From Sulfurovum sp. (GTDB lineage Bacteria > Campylobacterota > Campylobacteria > Campylobacterales > Sulfurovaceae), in assembly GCA_027065815.1 (NCBI GenBank), contig JAMONL010000116.1, positions 1 to 40,162 of the forward strand: a stretch of DNA of 40,162 nucleotides. Direction: 5' to 3'. The stretch's first letter is position 1, and every line of letters begins with the position of its first letter. Below the pieces are notes generated by a model. The model was not told the origin of the DNA. It did no database searches and worked only from the letters and a program-made list of their open reading frames with translations. Below are positions 1 through 8,856 of the stretch, in pieces. Position numbers and translations under genes: made by a program.

Positions 1-636
1 AATATCTTTGATATATCCGTCTTCAAAGAAACTCTGTTTTATCTTTTTGGCACCGTTGAGGAGCGCCTGTATATCTACACCACACAAGAGTAGAGGTACA
101 AGACCTACATTGGAGAGTACAGAAAATCTGCCTCCGACATTATCTGCCAGGTGGAGTACTGTTGTATTGAGTTCCTGGGCATATTTCTCTAAAGGAGATC
201 CGGGATCAGTGATAAAGGTATAGGCTGAGGCATCACTTTGAATAGAATAAATATATTTGTACAGTGCAAAAGTCTCTACGGTTGTTCCCGATTTTGAAAT
301 AATGAGAAAGTGGGTCTTTTTCATGTTGAGATGAGAAAGAAGATCACTGATCTCAATGGGGTCGGTACTTTCAAAGAAATAAAGTTTTCGTTGAAGTTCT
401 TTGACCGGTTTGAGGAAATTGTAAACAGCTTTGGCTCCCAAAGAACTTCCTCCTATCCCTATGACTGCAATTGTATCGATTTCATCTGGTATTGAGTCGC
501 AATACTTCAGTATCTCTGTGATGTCCTGATCGGGAAGAGCATAATAGCCAATATTGTCCTGCTCCTTTTGAATGGCATCAAAAGCTTTTTTCTGGACAGT
601 TTTGTTGCTTGAGTTAAAATAGAGTTTGTTTATCAT
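1..636 (-). CDS. pgi: Glucose-6-phosphate isomerase (C-terminal end beyond window, partial)
   Basis: Own translation of the minus strand from ATG at 636: MINKLYFNSSNKTVQKKAFDAIQKEQ...VIGIGGSSLGAKAVYNFLKP...SKSGTTVETF...GGRFSVLSNVGLVPLL, all typical Pgi motifs. Open to window edge. Not in the supplied ORF track. Confidence 0.9.
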   Translation of the reverse strand, partial: MINKLYFNSSNKTVQKKAFDAIQKEQDNIGYYALPDQDITEILKYCDSIPDEIDTIAVIGIGGSSLGAKAVYNFLKPVKELQRKLYFFESTDPIEISDLLSHLNMKKTHFLIISKSGTTVETFALYKYIYSIQSDASAYTFITDPGSPLEKYAQELNTTVLHLADNVGGRFSVLSNVGLVPLLLCGVDIQALLNGAKKIKQSFFEDGYIKDI

Positions 637-2018
637 ACTAATCCTTTTGCAGTTTTAATTAAAGCATTGACTTTTTCTTCATACTCTTTTGCCAGGGCTT
701 CATCTGTTGATTCGAATCGTGTCACAAGTACCGGTGTGGTGTTACTGGCTCTCACCAGTCCCCAGCCTTTTTCAAAGTTGATACGTACACCATCCACATC
801 GATGATATTGATGATCTTTGGAAAATCACTTGGAGGATCTTTCAGAAGTTTTTTGACTTTGTCAATAATGGCAAATTTTTCCTCTTCCGTGGTCTCCACT
901 TTTAGCTCTTCTGTGGAAAAGACTTGTGGAAGCGCATCGATCTCTGCATCCAGGTCAATGCCGTCTGCAATGAGTTCCAGCATTCTCAGCGTGGCATAAA
1001 TAGCATCATCATAACCGAAATAACGGTTCTTGAAGAAGATATGGCCGGAGACTTCACAGGCAAGATCTGCATTTGTCTCTTTCATTTTGACCTTCAGGTT
1101 GGAGTGCCCGGTCTTGTACATAATGGCTTTGGCGCCACGGCGTTCCAATTCATCATACATCACTTGTGAACACTTGACCTCTCCGATGACCGTAGGGTTT
1201 TCCATCTTCATGGCATAAAGCAGCGCCATTTGGTCACCTTTAATGTTATGCTTGTGTGTCAGTACAGCAATACGGTCTGCATCTCCGTCATAGGCAAAAG
1301 CAATATCTCCCTCTTTCTCCAAAGCCACTTTAACATCGGCAAGGTTTTTTTCTACGGAAGGGTCTGGATGGTGGTTGGGAAAGGTACCATCCGGTTCACA
1401 GTAAAGTCCGATATAGTTAAATTCCAAAGCATCAAAGATATCGGTGATCACCGTATCGGCCACACCGTTTCCACAGTCTATGACGATCTTTTTATCGAGA
1501 CCCTTTAATGGAGCAAACTGTTTGGTCATGTAGTCAATATAGGGTGTTTTCACATCAATGTCAGTTTTTTCTGTATTGTCAGGGATGACTCTGTTCTGAT
1601 TGGTAATGATCTCGTCACCGAGAGCATAGATGTCGTCTCCGAAAAATGGACTTTGACCCACTGTGATCTTGAAGCCATTATACTCTGAGGGATTGTGTGA
1701 GCCTGTGATCATAATAGAAGCGTCAGTGGTTAAGCCGTTAAAATCAATATAATTGCTGTAGTAGTTGACCGGTGTTGCGACCATACCCATATCCAGGACT
1801 TTGCAGCCTGCTGCATTCAGTCCGGATGTAAGATAATCTCTTAAAACAGGAGAGTGGGATCTTGCATCATAACCGATGGAGACGACATTGCCTTCACCTA
1901 TTTGTTGACCAAGATAATAGCCTATGAGTTTAACTGACTGTTCATTGAGCTCTTTTTCATAAATGCCCCGGATATCGTATTCTCTGAAAATGGAAGATGG
2001 TATTGCCATTAATTTCAC
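633..2018 (-). CDS. Phosphomannomutase/phosphoglucomutase
   Basis: 461 aa; FREYDIRGIYEKEL, GSHNPSEYNGFK, DGDADR and RASNTTPVLVTRFE motifs of the alpha-D-phosphohexomutase family. 4-bp ATGA overlap with pgi. Confidence 0.92.
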   Translation of the reverse strand: MKLMAIPSSIFREYDIRGIYEKELNEQSVKLIGYYLGQQIGEGNVVSIGYDARSHSPVLRDYLTSGLNAAGCKVLDMGMVATPVNYYSNYIDFNGLTTDASIMITGSHNPSEYNGFKITVGQSPFFGDDIYALGDEIITNQNRVIPDNTEKTDIDVKTPYIDYMTKQFAPLKGLDKKIVIDCGNGVADTVITDIFDALEFNYIGLYCEPDGTFPNHHPDPSVEKNLADVKVALEKEGDIAFAYDGDADRIAVLTHKHNIKGDQMALLYAMKMENPTVIGEVKCSQVMYDELERRGAKAIMYKTGHSNLKVKMKETNADLACEVSGHIFFKNRYFGYDDAIYATLRMLELIADGIDLDAEIDALPQVFSTEELKVETTEEEKFAIIDKVKKLLKDPPSDFPKIINIIDVDGVRINFEKGWGLVRASNTTPVLVTRFESTDEALAKEYEEKVNALIKTAKGLV

Positions 2019-2040
2019 CCCTTTATATTGTATATAATAT

Positions 2041-2070
2041 ATTATAACATAAGAGGTGCAGGTGTAACAA
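2041..2070 (-). promoter_or_regulatory. Putative sigma70-type promoter for the phosphohexomutase-pgi operon
   Basis: Minus strand TTGTTA - 18 bp - TATAAT upstream of start at 2018. Confidence 0.45.
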
Positions 2071-2125
2071 ATGAGTTTGATATTTGTTTAATAAACTTTG
2101 ATACCTATATCAAATCATCCCACTA

Positions 2126-3142
2126 TTAACTGTGCTTATATCCGTTTGGATTGTTACTTTGCCATCTCCAGGTGTCTTCACACATCTCTTTGATACTTCT
2201 TTGTGCTTTCCAGCCAAGGATCGTTTTGGCATAAGAGGGGTCGGCATAACAGGTGGCAATGTCCCCGGGACGTCTGGGTGCAATGCAGTAGGGTACTTCC
2301 TGACCTGATGCTTTTTCAAAGGCTTTGACCATATCAAGCACAGAGTATCCGGTACCGGTACCGAGATTGATGGTCATGACTTCGGTAAAATCCTTTATTC
2401 TATCTAAAGCTTTAACATGGCCGTCTGCCAGATCCATCACATGGATGTAGTCTCGTACGCCGGTACCATCATGGGTATCATAATCATCACCGAATACAGA
2501 AAGACAGGCACGTTTTCCCACGGCAGTCTGTGCAATGAAGGGCATGAGATTGTTGGGGATCCCGTTGGGGTCTTCCCCTATCGTTCCTGAGGCATGTGCG
2601 CCTACAGGATTGAAATAGCGAAGCAGGACGATCTTCCAGTCATGGTCTGAAACATACAGATCCCTGAGTATCTCTTCCACAAAAAGTTTGGATCTTCCGT
2701 AAGGATTGGTTGCTGAAAGAGGGAAGTTTTCCAGGATTGGTGTGGTATGCGGATCTCCATAGACCGTTGCGGAAGAGGAAAAAACAATGGATTTGCATTC
2801 GTGTGCTGCCATGACTTCACACAGAACGACAGTACCATTGACATTGTTGTCATAATATCTTAAAGGTTGTTCTACGGATTCTCCAACTGCTTTCAATCCT
2901 GCAAAGTGGATGACTGCATCGATCTTATGGGTGTTGAATACGGCATGAAGGTCATCTCTGTTACGGACATCCCCTTCAACAGCTACAAGTGTCTGACCTA
3001 CGATCTTTTCGACACGTTTAATGGCTTCTTTGGAACTGTTACAGAAGTTGTCAAAAATAACCACTTCATATCCTGATTTGATCAACAGTACGATCGTATG
3101 GGAACCAATATAGCCGGCACCGCCAGTGACTAGAATTTTCAT
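2126..3142 (-). CDS. galE: UDP-glucose 4-epimerase
   Basis: MKILVTGGAGYIGSHT...YGRSK...RYFNPVGA. The ORF is open to 3187 but MKILVTGG at 3142 is the likely start. Confidence 0.95.
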   Translation of the reverse strand: MKILVTGGAGYIGSHTIVLLIKSGYEVVIFDNFCNSSKEAIKRVEKIVGQTLVAVEGDVRNRDDLHAVFNTHKIDAVIHFAGLKAVGESVEQPLRYYDNNVNGTVVLCEVMAAHECKSIVFSSSATVYGDPHTTPILENFPLSATNPYGRSKLFVEEILRDLYVSDHDWKIVLLRYFNPVGAHASGTIGEDPNGIPNNLMPFIAQTAVGKRACLSVFGDDYDTHDGTGVRDYIHVMDLADGHVKALDRIKDFTEVMTINLGTGTGYSVLDMVKAFEKASGQEVPYCIAPRRPGDIATCYADPSYAKTILGWKAQRSIKEMCEDTWRWQSNNPNGYKHS

Positions 3143-3156
3143 AAGGGATCCTTTAT

Positions 3157-3717
3157 TTAGAAACTGAGTTTCAATCCGCCATACCAACTGTCATTAAGTG
3201 TATAGTCATAGGTATCATAGTTGGTTTCAATATTTCGATATCCGCCAAAAACATGGATATTTGAGATCACTTCCATGTCGGCTTCAGCCCTAAATTCAGA
3301 ATAGGTGTCTCCGTCGGAGAATGTGAGTACAGAAGGTGCATAGGCAAAACTTGCAAAGAGTGAAGTGGTCGGAATGTCAGAGTCAAAAGGCAGAATATAT
3401 CTGACCTTTCCAAGAAGTGGAAAGGCTATAAAGTTTTCTGCGAATGCTGATTTAAGACCAAAACCGAAAATAAGCCCGGGTGCAGCCTCTAAAGCGTTCT
3501 CTCCGCTTAAGCCCAGGGTAAAGAGGTCGTCAGTGTCATTATGGAGATAGCTTGCATCAACCAGATAGGTTGTTCCTCCGGTGTAGCCAATGGTTTCGTT
3601 AAGATTGTATGCCCCTAGTAGTTCCACATCGTCACTGTTGATGTCTAAGCCTATGCTGCTTTGCGCAGTTGCGATACCTGTACACAGCAGTGTACCCAAT
3701 AATAGTTTTTTGATCAT
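3157..3717 (-). CDS. YfaZ-like outer membrane beta-barrel protein
   Basis: Signal peptide MIKKLLLGTLLCTGIATAQS, beta-strand-rich sequence ending in aromatic F (GGLKLSF). The ORF extends to 3756 but the signal peptide starts at 3717. Confidence 0.65.
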   Translation of the reverse strand: MIKKLLLGTLLCTGIATAQSSIGLDINSDDVELLGAYNLNETIGYTGGTTYLVDASYLHNDTDDLFTLGLSGENALEAAPGLIFGFGLKSAFAENFIAFPLLGKVRYILPFDSDIPTTSLFASFAYAPSVLTFSDGDTYSEFRAEADMEVISNIHVFGGYRNIETNYDTYDYTLNDSWYGGLKLSF

Positions 3718-3774
3718 GATGGAGATTCCTTGTTGTGTTCCTTGATATTTATTCATATAATAGCATAGGAATGA

Positions 3775-4050
3775 TTAATCTGCGGGCATATAGTTCTTTT
3801 TCTTTTTTTCTTCTTCCTCTTTCTTTTTCTGTGCTTTCTTCTTTTGCATTTTTTTGTTTTGCATTTCTTGTTTCTTCTGCATCATCACTGCATCTCTGAG
3901 TTCTTCTTCTCCATCATATCTGGCAGCATCAATGAATTTTGACTGATCATCAAATTGTCCTGTCTTGACACCCCATAGTAAAGCAATAAGCCCTAAAGCT
4001 CCAAGAAAGGTGGAGACACCGATCATTAAGATAACAATATTTTCACTCAT
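3775..4050 (-). CDS. ccoS: Cytochrome oxidase maturation protein CcoS, cbb3-type
   Basis: Single N-terminal TM plus WGVKTGQFDD; overlaps the stop of the ccoI-type ATPase. Unusually Lys/Glu-rich C-terminal tail. Confidence 0.85.
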   Translation of the reverse strand: MSENIVILMIGVSTFLGALGLIALLWGVKTGQFDDQSKFIDAARYDGEEELRDAVMMQKKQEMQNKKMQKKKAQKKKEEEEKKKKNYMPAD

Positions 4051-6469
4051 GTGATAGATCCTTGAATTTTAAAAGTTTGATTCGCATGGAGTTGCCTACC
4101 ACGATCAATGAACTCAAAGACATGGAGAGTGCAGCAATAAGTGGATTGACAAAGCCTGCAACAGCAAGCGGAACAGCAATGACATTATACAACAATGAAA
4201 AACCAAGGTTCTCTTTGACCGCGCTGAAGGTTCTTCGGGAGAGAGTGTAAGCATCTAAAATACTTTGAGGTCTTTCATCTAAGAGAACAACATCACTCAC
4301 TGAAATGGCAACATCCGCTCCCTGACCCATGGCAATGGCAATGTTGGACTGGGCAAGGGCAATGGCATCGTTGATCCCGTCTCCAACCATCACGACCACT
4401 TCACCTTTCTTTTGAAAGTCTTGGATCAGGGCTGATTTTTCCTGTGGAAGCAGTTTTGCATGGATGGTTTGAATGCCAACGGCATTGGCGACCTTCAGTG
4501 CACTCTGCTCATGGTCTCCCGTAAGCATGACAATCTTTATACCCATCTTCTGTATGGCTGAAATGGCTTCTTTTGCCCCTTCACGAATGGTATCGGTAAG
4601 TTCGAAACGGGCTGCCACTGTACCGTCAACAGCAAAAAGAAAAAGTGTATTTTCCGATACGGTGTCTACTTTAATACCTCTTTCCTGAAGTAGACTTGCA
4701 TTTCCACCAAGCAGTTTTTTGCTATCGACTTCTGCTTCTATTCCTTTGGCTTCAATGCTTTTGATCGCCGTGATGTGTACAGGCTCCAGGGTATCATTTT
4801 CCTGTATCAGGTAACGTGCGATCCCTTTTGAGACAGGGTGGTTTGAAGTGTTGACCAGTGCAAGAAGCAGTGCCGGGTCAAAATCCCCGTAAAACTCTGC
4901 TTTGATCACAGAAGGTTTTCCCTCAGTGATCGTACCGGTCTTGTCGAGTGCCAGGAGTCTGCTTTTTGCCATGGTTTCCAAAAAGGTAGCTTCTTTAAAG
5001 AGGATGCCCCGTTTGGCAGCGATGGAAATACCTACCAGAGTTGCCATAGGCGTCGCAAGTCCGAGGGCGCAGGGACAGGCGATGACGATCACTGAAATAC
5101 CTATGATCAGTGCGGTTTCAAAATTCCCGCTCCAGTAATACCATCCGGCAAAGGAGAGGAGAGCAATAAGCAGGATGATATTTGAAAAATAGCCTGAAAT
5201 CGTGTTTGCAAGCTGCTCGATATGGGGTTTTTTGGTAATGGATTCTTCGAGTAGGCTCACGATGGAGGTCAGGAGAGAACCGGAGACATCCTTACTGGCT
5301 TCATAATGTATAACGGAGTCCAGACAGATGGATCCGCTGAGAACCGTATCACCGTTTTGTTTGAAAACGGGTTCATTTTCTCCAGTGAGTGACGACTCGT
5401 CAAAAGAGCCTTGACCTGAGGTGACTTGACCGTCAATGACCACTTTTTCCCCGGGTTTCAACTCGATGAGATCCCCCACCTGGATATTCTCAACGCTGAC
5501 GAGGGATTTGATACTGTTCTTGACTGTGGTCACTTCCGTCGGAGTAGACCCCATAATACTGTCAAGGGTGTCAACCGCATGTTTCTTGCTGAGTACTTCA
5601 AGGTATTTACCGACCAGAACAAAGGTGATGATCATCACGACCGAATCGAAATAGACCTCTCCGTGTTGTGTGGTCATGGCGTAAATAGAGTAGATGTATG
5701 CAGAGAGGGCACCGGAGGCAACCAGGGTATCCATATTGACGATGTGGTTCTTAAACCCGTAATAGGCGCCTCTAAAAAAGATCCAGCCGGAGTAGAAGAG
5801 TACCGGGGTTGCCAGTATGAATTCTGCCACATTCAGAATGTCTTTAAAGTTCTGCTGCATTCCCGTAAAGTAACCGGCATAGTGTGCAATCGCGATCCAC
5901 ATGATATTCATGCTCCCGAATACGGCTACAAGAATACGTGAATAGTACTCTTTTTTGGTTTTGTTCGCACGTTCTTCCTGTAAAGAAGGATCATAAGGGT
6001 AGGCATTGTAGCCGATGGAACGGATGGTTTCTATGATCTGTGAAAGTTTTACCTCTTCAGGATCCCAGACTACTTTGGCTTTGTTGTTGGTGTAGTTGAT
6101 GCTGGCTTCTATAATACCATTTGTTTTGTGCAGGACTTTTTCATTGAGCCAGACACAGGCGGAACAGTGTATCCCCTCAATGATGAGGTGGATTTCAGAA
6201 AGACCGTCTTCGGTACTTTTAATATATTTGTTCTTAAAGCCTTCAAGATCAAACTTTTCAAGATCTGCAGAGATCTGTGTACTGGCAGGCTGAAGGGTGG
6301 TATTGCCAAGTTTGTCGTAAAAGGTATCTAGCCCTTCGCTCTCAAGCAGATGGTAGACACCCTGGCATCCTTTACAGCAGAAGTTGAGCTCTTTGTCATT
6401 TTGCTTCTCTGTGATCATGACAGATTCATCAAACGTAAGATTACAATGGGTACATGCTATTTCTGCCAA
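4043..6469 (-). CDS. ccoI: CcoI/FixI-type heavy-metal (copper) translocating P-type ATPase
   Basis: N-terminal CxxC cluster (CTHCNLTF, CCKGCQG), GIHCSACVW, CPCALGLATP, DKTGTITEG, GDGINDAIAL; paired with ccoS. Confidence 0.92.
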   Translation of the reverse strand: MAEIACTHCNLTFDESVMITEKQNDKELNFCCKGCQGVYHLLESEGLDTFYDKLGNTTLQPASTQISADLEKFDLEGFKNKYIKSTEDGLSEIHLIIEGIHCSACVWLNEKVLHKTNGIIEASINYTNNKAKVVWDPEEVKLSQIIETIRSIGYNAYPYDPSLQEERANKTKKEYYSRILVAVFGSMNIMWIAIAHYAGYFTGMQQNFKDILNVAEFILATPVLFYSGWIFFRGAYYGFKNHIVNMDTLVASGALSAYIYSIYAMTTQHGEVYFDSVVMIITFVLVGKYLEVLSKKHAVDTLDSIMGSTPTEVTTVKNSIKSLVSVENIQVGDLIELKPGEKVVIDGQVTSGQGSFDESSLTGENEPVFKQNGDTVLSGSICLDSVIHYEASKDVSGSLLTSIVSLLEESITKKPHIEQLANTISGYFSNIILLIALLSFAGWYYWSGNFETALIIGISVIVIACPCALGLATPMATLVGISIAAKRGILFKEATFLETMAKSRLLALDKTGTITEGKPSVIKAEFYGDFDPALLLALVNTSNHPVSKGIARYLIQENDTLEPVHITAIKSIEAKGIEAEVDSKKLLGGNASLLQERGIKVDTVSENTLFLFAVDGTVAARFELTDTIREGAKEAISAIQKMGIKIVMLTGDHEQSALKVANAVGIQTIHAKLLPQEKSALIQDFQKKGEVVVMVGDGINDAIALAQSNIAIAMGQGADVAISVSDVVLLDERPQSILDAYTLSRRTFSAVKENLGFSLLYNVIAVPLAVAGFVNPLIAALSMSLSSLIVVGNSMRIKLLKFKDLSHE

Positions 6470-6482
6470 AAGATCCCTCTTC

Positions 6483-6508
6483 CGTAGGGTCGGTTCACCG
6501 ACCCTACG
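6483..6508. repeat. Perfect 12-bp-stem palindrome, GTAG-headed REP-like hairpin
   Basis: CGTAGGGTCGGT-TC-ACCGACCCTACG, arms 6483-6494 / 6497-6508. Confidence 0.75.
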
Positions 6509-6552
6509 TGTATTGAATGATGGATTTTACCTAAATATGGGTAAAATCCTGC

Positions 6553-6942
6553 ATGGAAAATATTCTCACTTTTGTAGCTATTTTAGTTGTTCTGGAACTT
6601 TTTGAAGCTTATATGCAGAAAGCAGATACACTCTACGGTGTGGTGGAAAGGCTCTATGTCTGGTACAGGAAGAGTATCTTTGCTTTCTTCCTGATGCACC
6701 CCTCTTTTTATTTTGTACTGTTTGTGGTAGTGGTCACGGATATGTTGAATCTCTATATGATACTCATACTGACATTTAAGGTCTTTGATCTTTTTTACAA
6801 GATCGAATTGATCAAAAGTATTTTCATTAGACAAAACGTACCTGCAGACCTTTCTGCAATGCTTGAGTGGAAGATCCCTTCATGGTTTTTTCTGATGGGT
6901 GTGGGGCTCTACCCGCCATTACTTTTTTATGCTTTGCTGTAA
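6553..6942 (+). CDS. Hypothetical membrane protein
   Basis: 129-aa ORF with hydrophobic segments; intergenic position divergent to ccoI. Confidence 0.6.
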   Translation: MENILTFVAILVVLELFEAYMQKADTLYGVVERLYVWYRKSIFAFFLMHPSFYFVLFVVVVTDMLNLYMILILTFKVFDLFYKIELIKSIFIRQNVPADLSAMLEWKIPSWFFLMGVGLYPPLLFYALL

Positions 6943-6957
6943 GCAGAGCACTTCTGG

Positions 6958-6986
6958 TTGACTTTTCAGTTTAAAAGGAATATAAT
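6958..6986 (+). promoter_or_regulatory. Sigma70-type promoter for rho
   Basis: TTGACT (6958-6963) - 17 bp - TATAAT (6981-6986), 86 bp upstream of the rho ATG. Confidence 0.7.
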
Positions 6987-7072
6987 AGCACCACTACACG
7001 GTAGAACGTTATCGTATATCTACAATTCAATACCTGATTAGGTTTAAATTCAACCCCAAAATAAGAGGACTT

Positions 7073-8395
7073 ATGAGCGACACAAAAAAATCTTCTAATG
7101 GCAACGGTGCCAACAGAAAAAACAGAACCCACGTACCTGTACAAGGCTACAAGATCGAAGATCTCCAGCAAAAACCACTTGATGACCTTGTGACCATAGC
7201 CAAAGAGGTTAAAGTTGAAAATCCTAATGAATTTCAGCGTAAAGACCTTATTTTTGAAATTTTAAAATCACAGGTCAGCCAGGGTGGGTTCATCCTTTAT
7301 ACCGGGATCCTTGAAGTAATGAATGACGGGTATGGATTCCTTCGTTCGATAGACGGGAACTTCGCGAACTCAAGTAACGATACCTACGTAAGTTCTACTC
7401 AGATCAAACGTTTTGCATTGAGAAACGGAGATATCGTCACAGGACAGGTTCGTCCTCCGAAAGATCAGGAGAAGTATTATGCCTTGCTCAAGATCGAAGC
7501 GATCAACTATCTGGCTCCTGAAAAATCTAAACAGAGACCGCTTTTTGACAACTTAACACCTCTATATGCCTCTGAACAACTTAAAATGGAATACAACCCA
7601 ATGAAAATGACAGGACGTGTTCTTGATCTTTTCTCTCCTATTGGTAAAGGGCAGAGAGCACTTATTGTTGCACCGCCAAGAACAGGTAAAACAGAATTGC
7701 TTAAAGAGTTGGCACATGGTGTAACGTACAACAACCCGGATGCTTCTTTAATGGTATTGCTGGTTGATGAAAGACCTGAAGAGGTGACAGATATGCAGCG
7801 TTCGGTCAAAGGTGAAGTGTATGCTTCAACATTCGATCTTCCTGCACAGAACCATGTACGAACTGCCGAAATGGTCATAGAAAAAGCAAAAAGACGTGTG
7901 GAGATGGGAAAAGATGTGGTCATTTTGCTTGACTCCATCACCAGACTGGCACGTGCCTACAACACCGTGACACCAAGTTCAGGTAAAGTACTTTCGGGTG
8001 GTGTGGATGCTAATGCTCTGCATAAACCAAAACGTTTCTTTGGTGCGGCAAGAAATATAGAAGAGGGTGGTTCTCTGACCATCATTGCCACTGCGCTGAT
8101 AGACACGGGATCACGTATGGATGAAGTGATCTTTGAAGAATTCAAAGGGACAGGTAACTCTGAAGTCGTTCTCAGCCGTCATGTTTCTGAAAGACGTATC
8201 TACCCTGCGATCGATGTGACGAAATCCGGTACAAGAAAAGAGGAGTTGATGGTAGATCCTGAAACCCTTCAGAAAGTCTGGGCACTTAGAAATGCGATGC
8301 AGAATATGGAAGAGGTGGAAGGTCTTAAGTTCCTCTTCTCTAAAATGATGAAAACAAAATCAAACGAAGAGTTTTTGTCAATGATGAACGAGTAG
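7073..8395 (+). CDS. rho: Transcription termination factor Rho
   Basis: GYGFLRS...[12 protein letters not shown]...[16 protein letters not shown]...[20 protein letters not shown]. Confidence 0.97.
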   Translation: MSDTKKSSNGNGANRKNRTHVPVQGYKIEDLQQKPLDDLVTIAKEVKVENPNEFQRKDLIFEILKSQVSQGGFILYTGILEVMNDGYGFLRSIDGNFANSSNDTYVSSTQIKRFALRNGDIVTGQVRPPKDQEKYYALLKIEAINYLAPEKSKQRPLFDNLTPLYASEQLKMEYNPMKMTGRVLDLFSPIGKGQRALIVAPPRTGKTELLKELAHGVTYNNPDASLMVLLVDERPEEVTDMQRSVKGEVYASTFDLPAQNHVRTAEMVIEKAKRRVEMGKDVVILLDSITRLARAYNTVTPSSGKVLSGGVDANALHKPKRFFGAARNIEEGGSLTIIATALIDTGSRMDEVIFEEFKGTGNSEVVLSRHVSERRIYPAIDVTKSGTRKEELMVDPETLQKVWALRNAMQNMEEVEGLKFLFSKMMKTKSNEEFLSMMNE

Positions 8396-8417
8396 CGAAA
8401 AGCCGTTTGACTTTTCG
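8396..8417 (+). other. Short hairpin directly after the rho stop codon
   Basis: CGAAAAG-CCGTTTGA-CTTTTCG, 7-bp stem; no T-tract, so not a clear intrinsic terminator. Confidence 0.4.
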
Positions 8418-8421
8418 GATG

Positions 8422-8449
8422 GAAGATTGAAGATGGAGGATTGATGATG
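8422..8449 (+). repeat. Degenerate 7-bp tandem array (left array of four-helix-bundle cassette)
   Basis: GAAGATT GAAGATG GAGGATT GATGATG; a possible fifth unit TCGGATG precedes at 8415-8421. Confidence 0.7.
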
Positions 8450-8815
8450 AAAGAGCGGGAAAATGAGATTCTTGAGCTTTCTTTTCAATTTGCTGTTCGC
8501 ATTGTCAATCTTTATAAATATTTAAGTAATGAAAAGAAAGAATTTGTTTTATCTAAACAGCTTTTGCGTTCAGGTACTTCTATTGGTGCAAATGTAACTG
8601 AATCACAAGATGCACAAAGTAAAAAAGATTTCATCTCTAAATTATCAATTTCACTTAAAGAAGCAAAAGAGACAAGATACTGGATTCTGTTGTTGATTGA
8701 AACGGATTATTTAGATAAAACCAGTATACATGTACAATCATTGCAACATGAATTAACCTCCATTATCAAACTTTTAACTGCTATTCTGATTTCTACCAAA
8801 AGTATGACACAATGA
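8444..8815 (+). CDS. Four-helix bundle protein (S23 ribosomal / 23S rRNA intervening-sequence protein family)
   Basis: FQFAVRIVNLYKYL...LSKQLLRSGTSIGANVTESQDAQSKKDFISKLSISLKEAKETRYWILLL is characteristic of the family. Start ambiguous among TTG 8441, ATG 8444, ATG 8447. Confidence 0.88.
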   Translation: MMKERENEILELSFQFAVRIVNLYKYLSNEKKEFVLSKQLLRSGTSIGANVTESQDAQSKKDFISKLSISLKEAKETRYWILLLIETDYLDKTSIHVQSLQHELTSIIKLLTAILISTKSMTQ

Positions 8816-8821
8816 AAAAAA

Positions 8822-8856
8822 AATCATCAATTATCAATCATCAATTATCAATCCGT
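8822..8856 (-). repeat. 7-bp tandem array (right array of four-helix-bundle cassette)
   Basis: Plus strand AATCATC AATTATC AATCATC AATTATC AATCCGT; reverse complement units GATGATT/GATAATT match the left array consensus GANNATT. Confidence 0.8.

Noticed and set aside
3775-3900. Lys/Glu low-complexity tail of CcoS as a frameshift or misassembly
   Set aside because: The frame is intact with normal codons, and an A/G-rich charged tail is plausible; not strong enough to flag as a finding.
5426-5941. 171-aa plus-strand ORF inside ccoI
   Set aside because: Fully antisense to a well-supported P-type ATPase; composition reads as a mirror frame.
6483-6508. Intrinsic terminator
   Set aside because: Strong stem but no T-tract on either strand and it lies between divergent genes, so a terminator role is unlikely.
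8822-8856. CRISPR-like array
   Set aside because: Period is 7 bp with no spacers; it is a simple heptamer tandem array.
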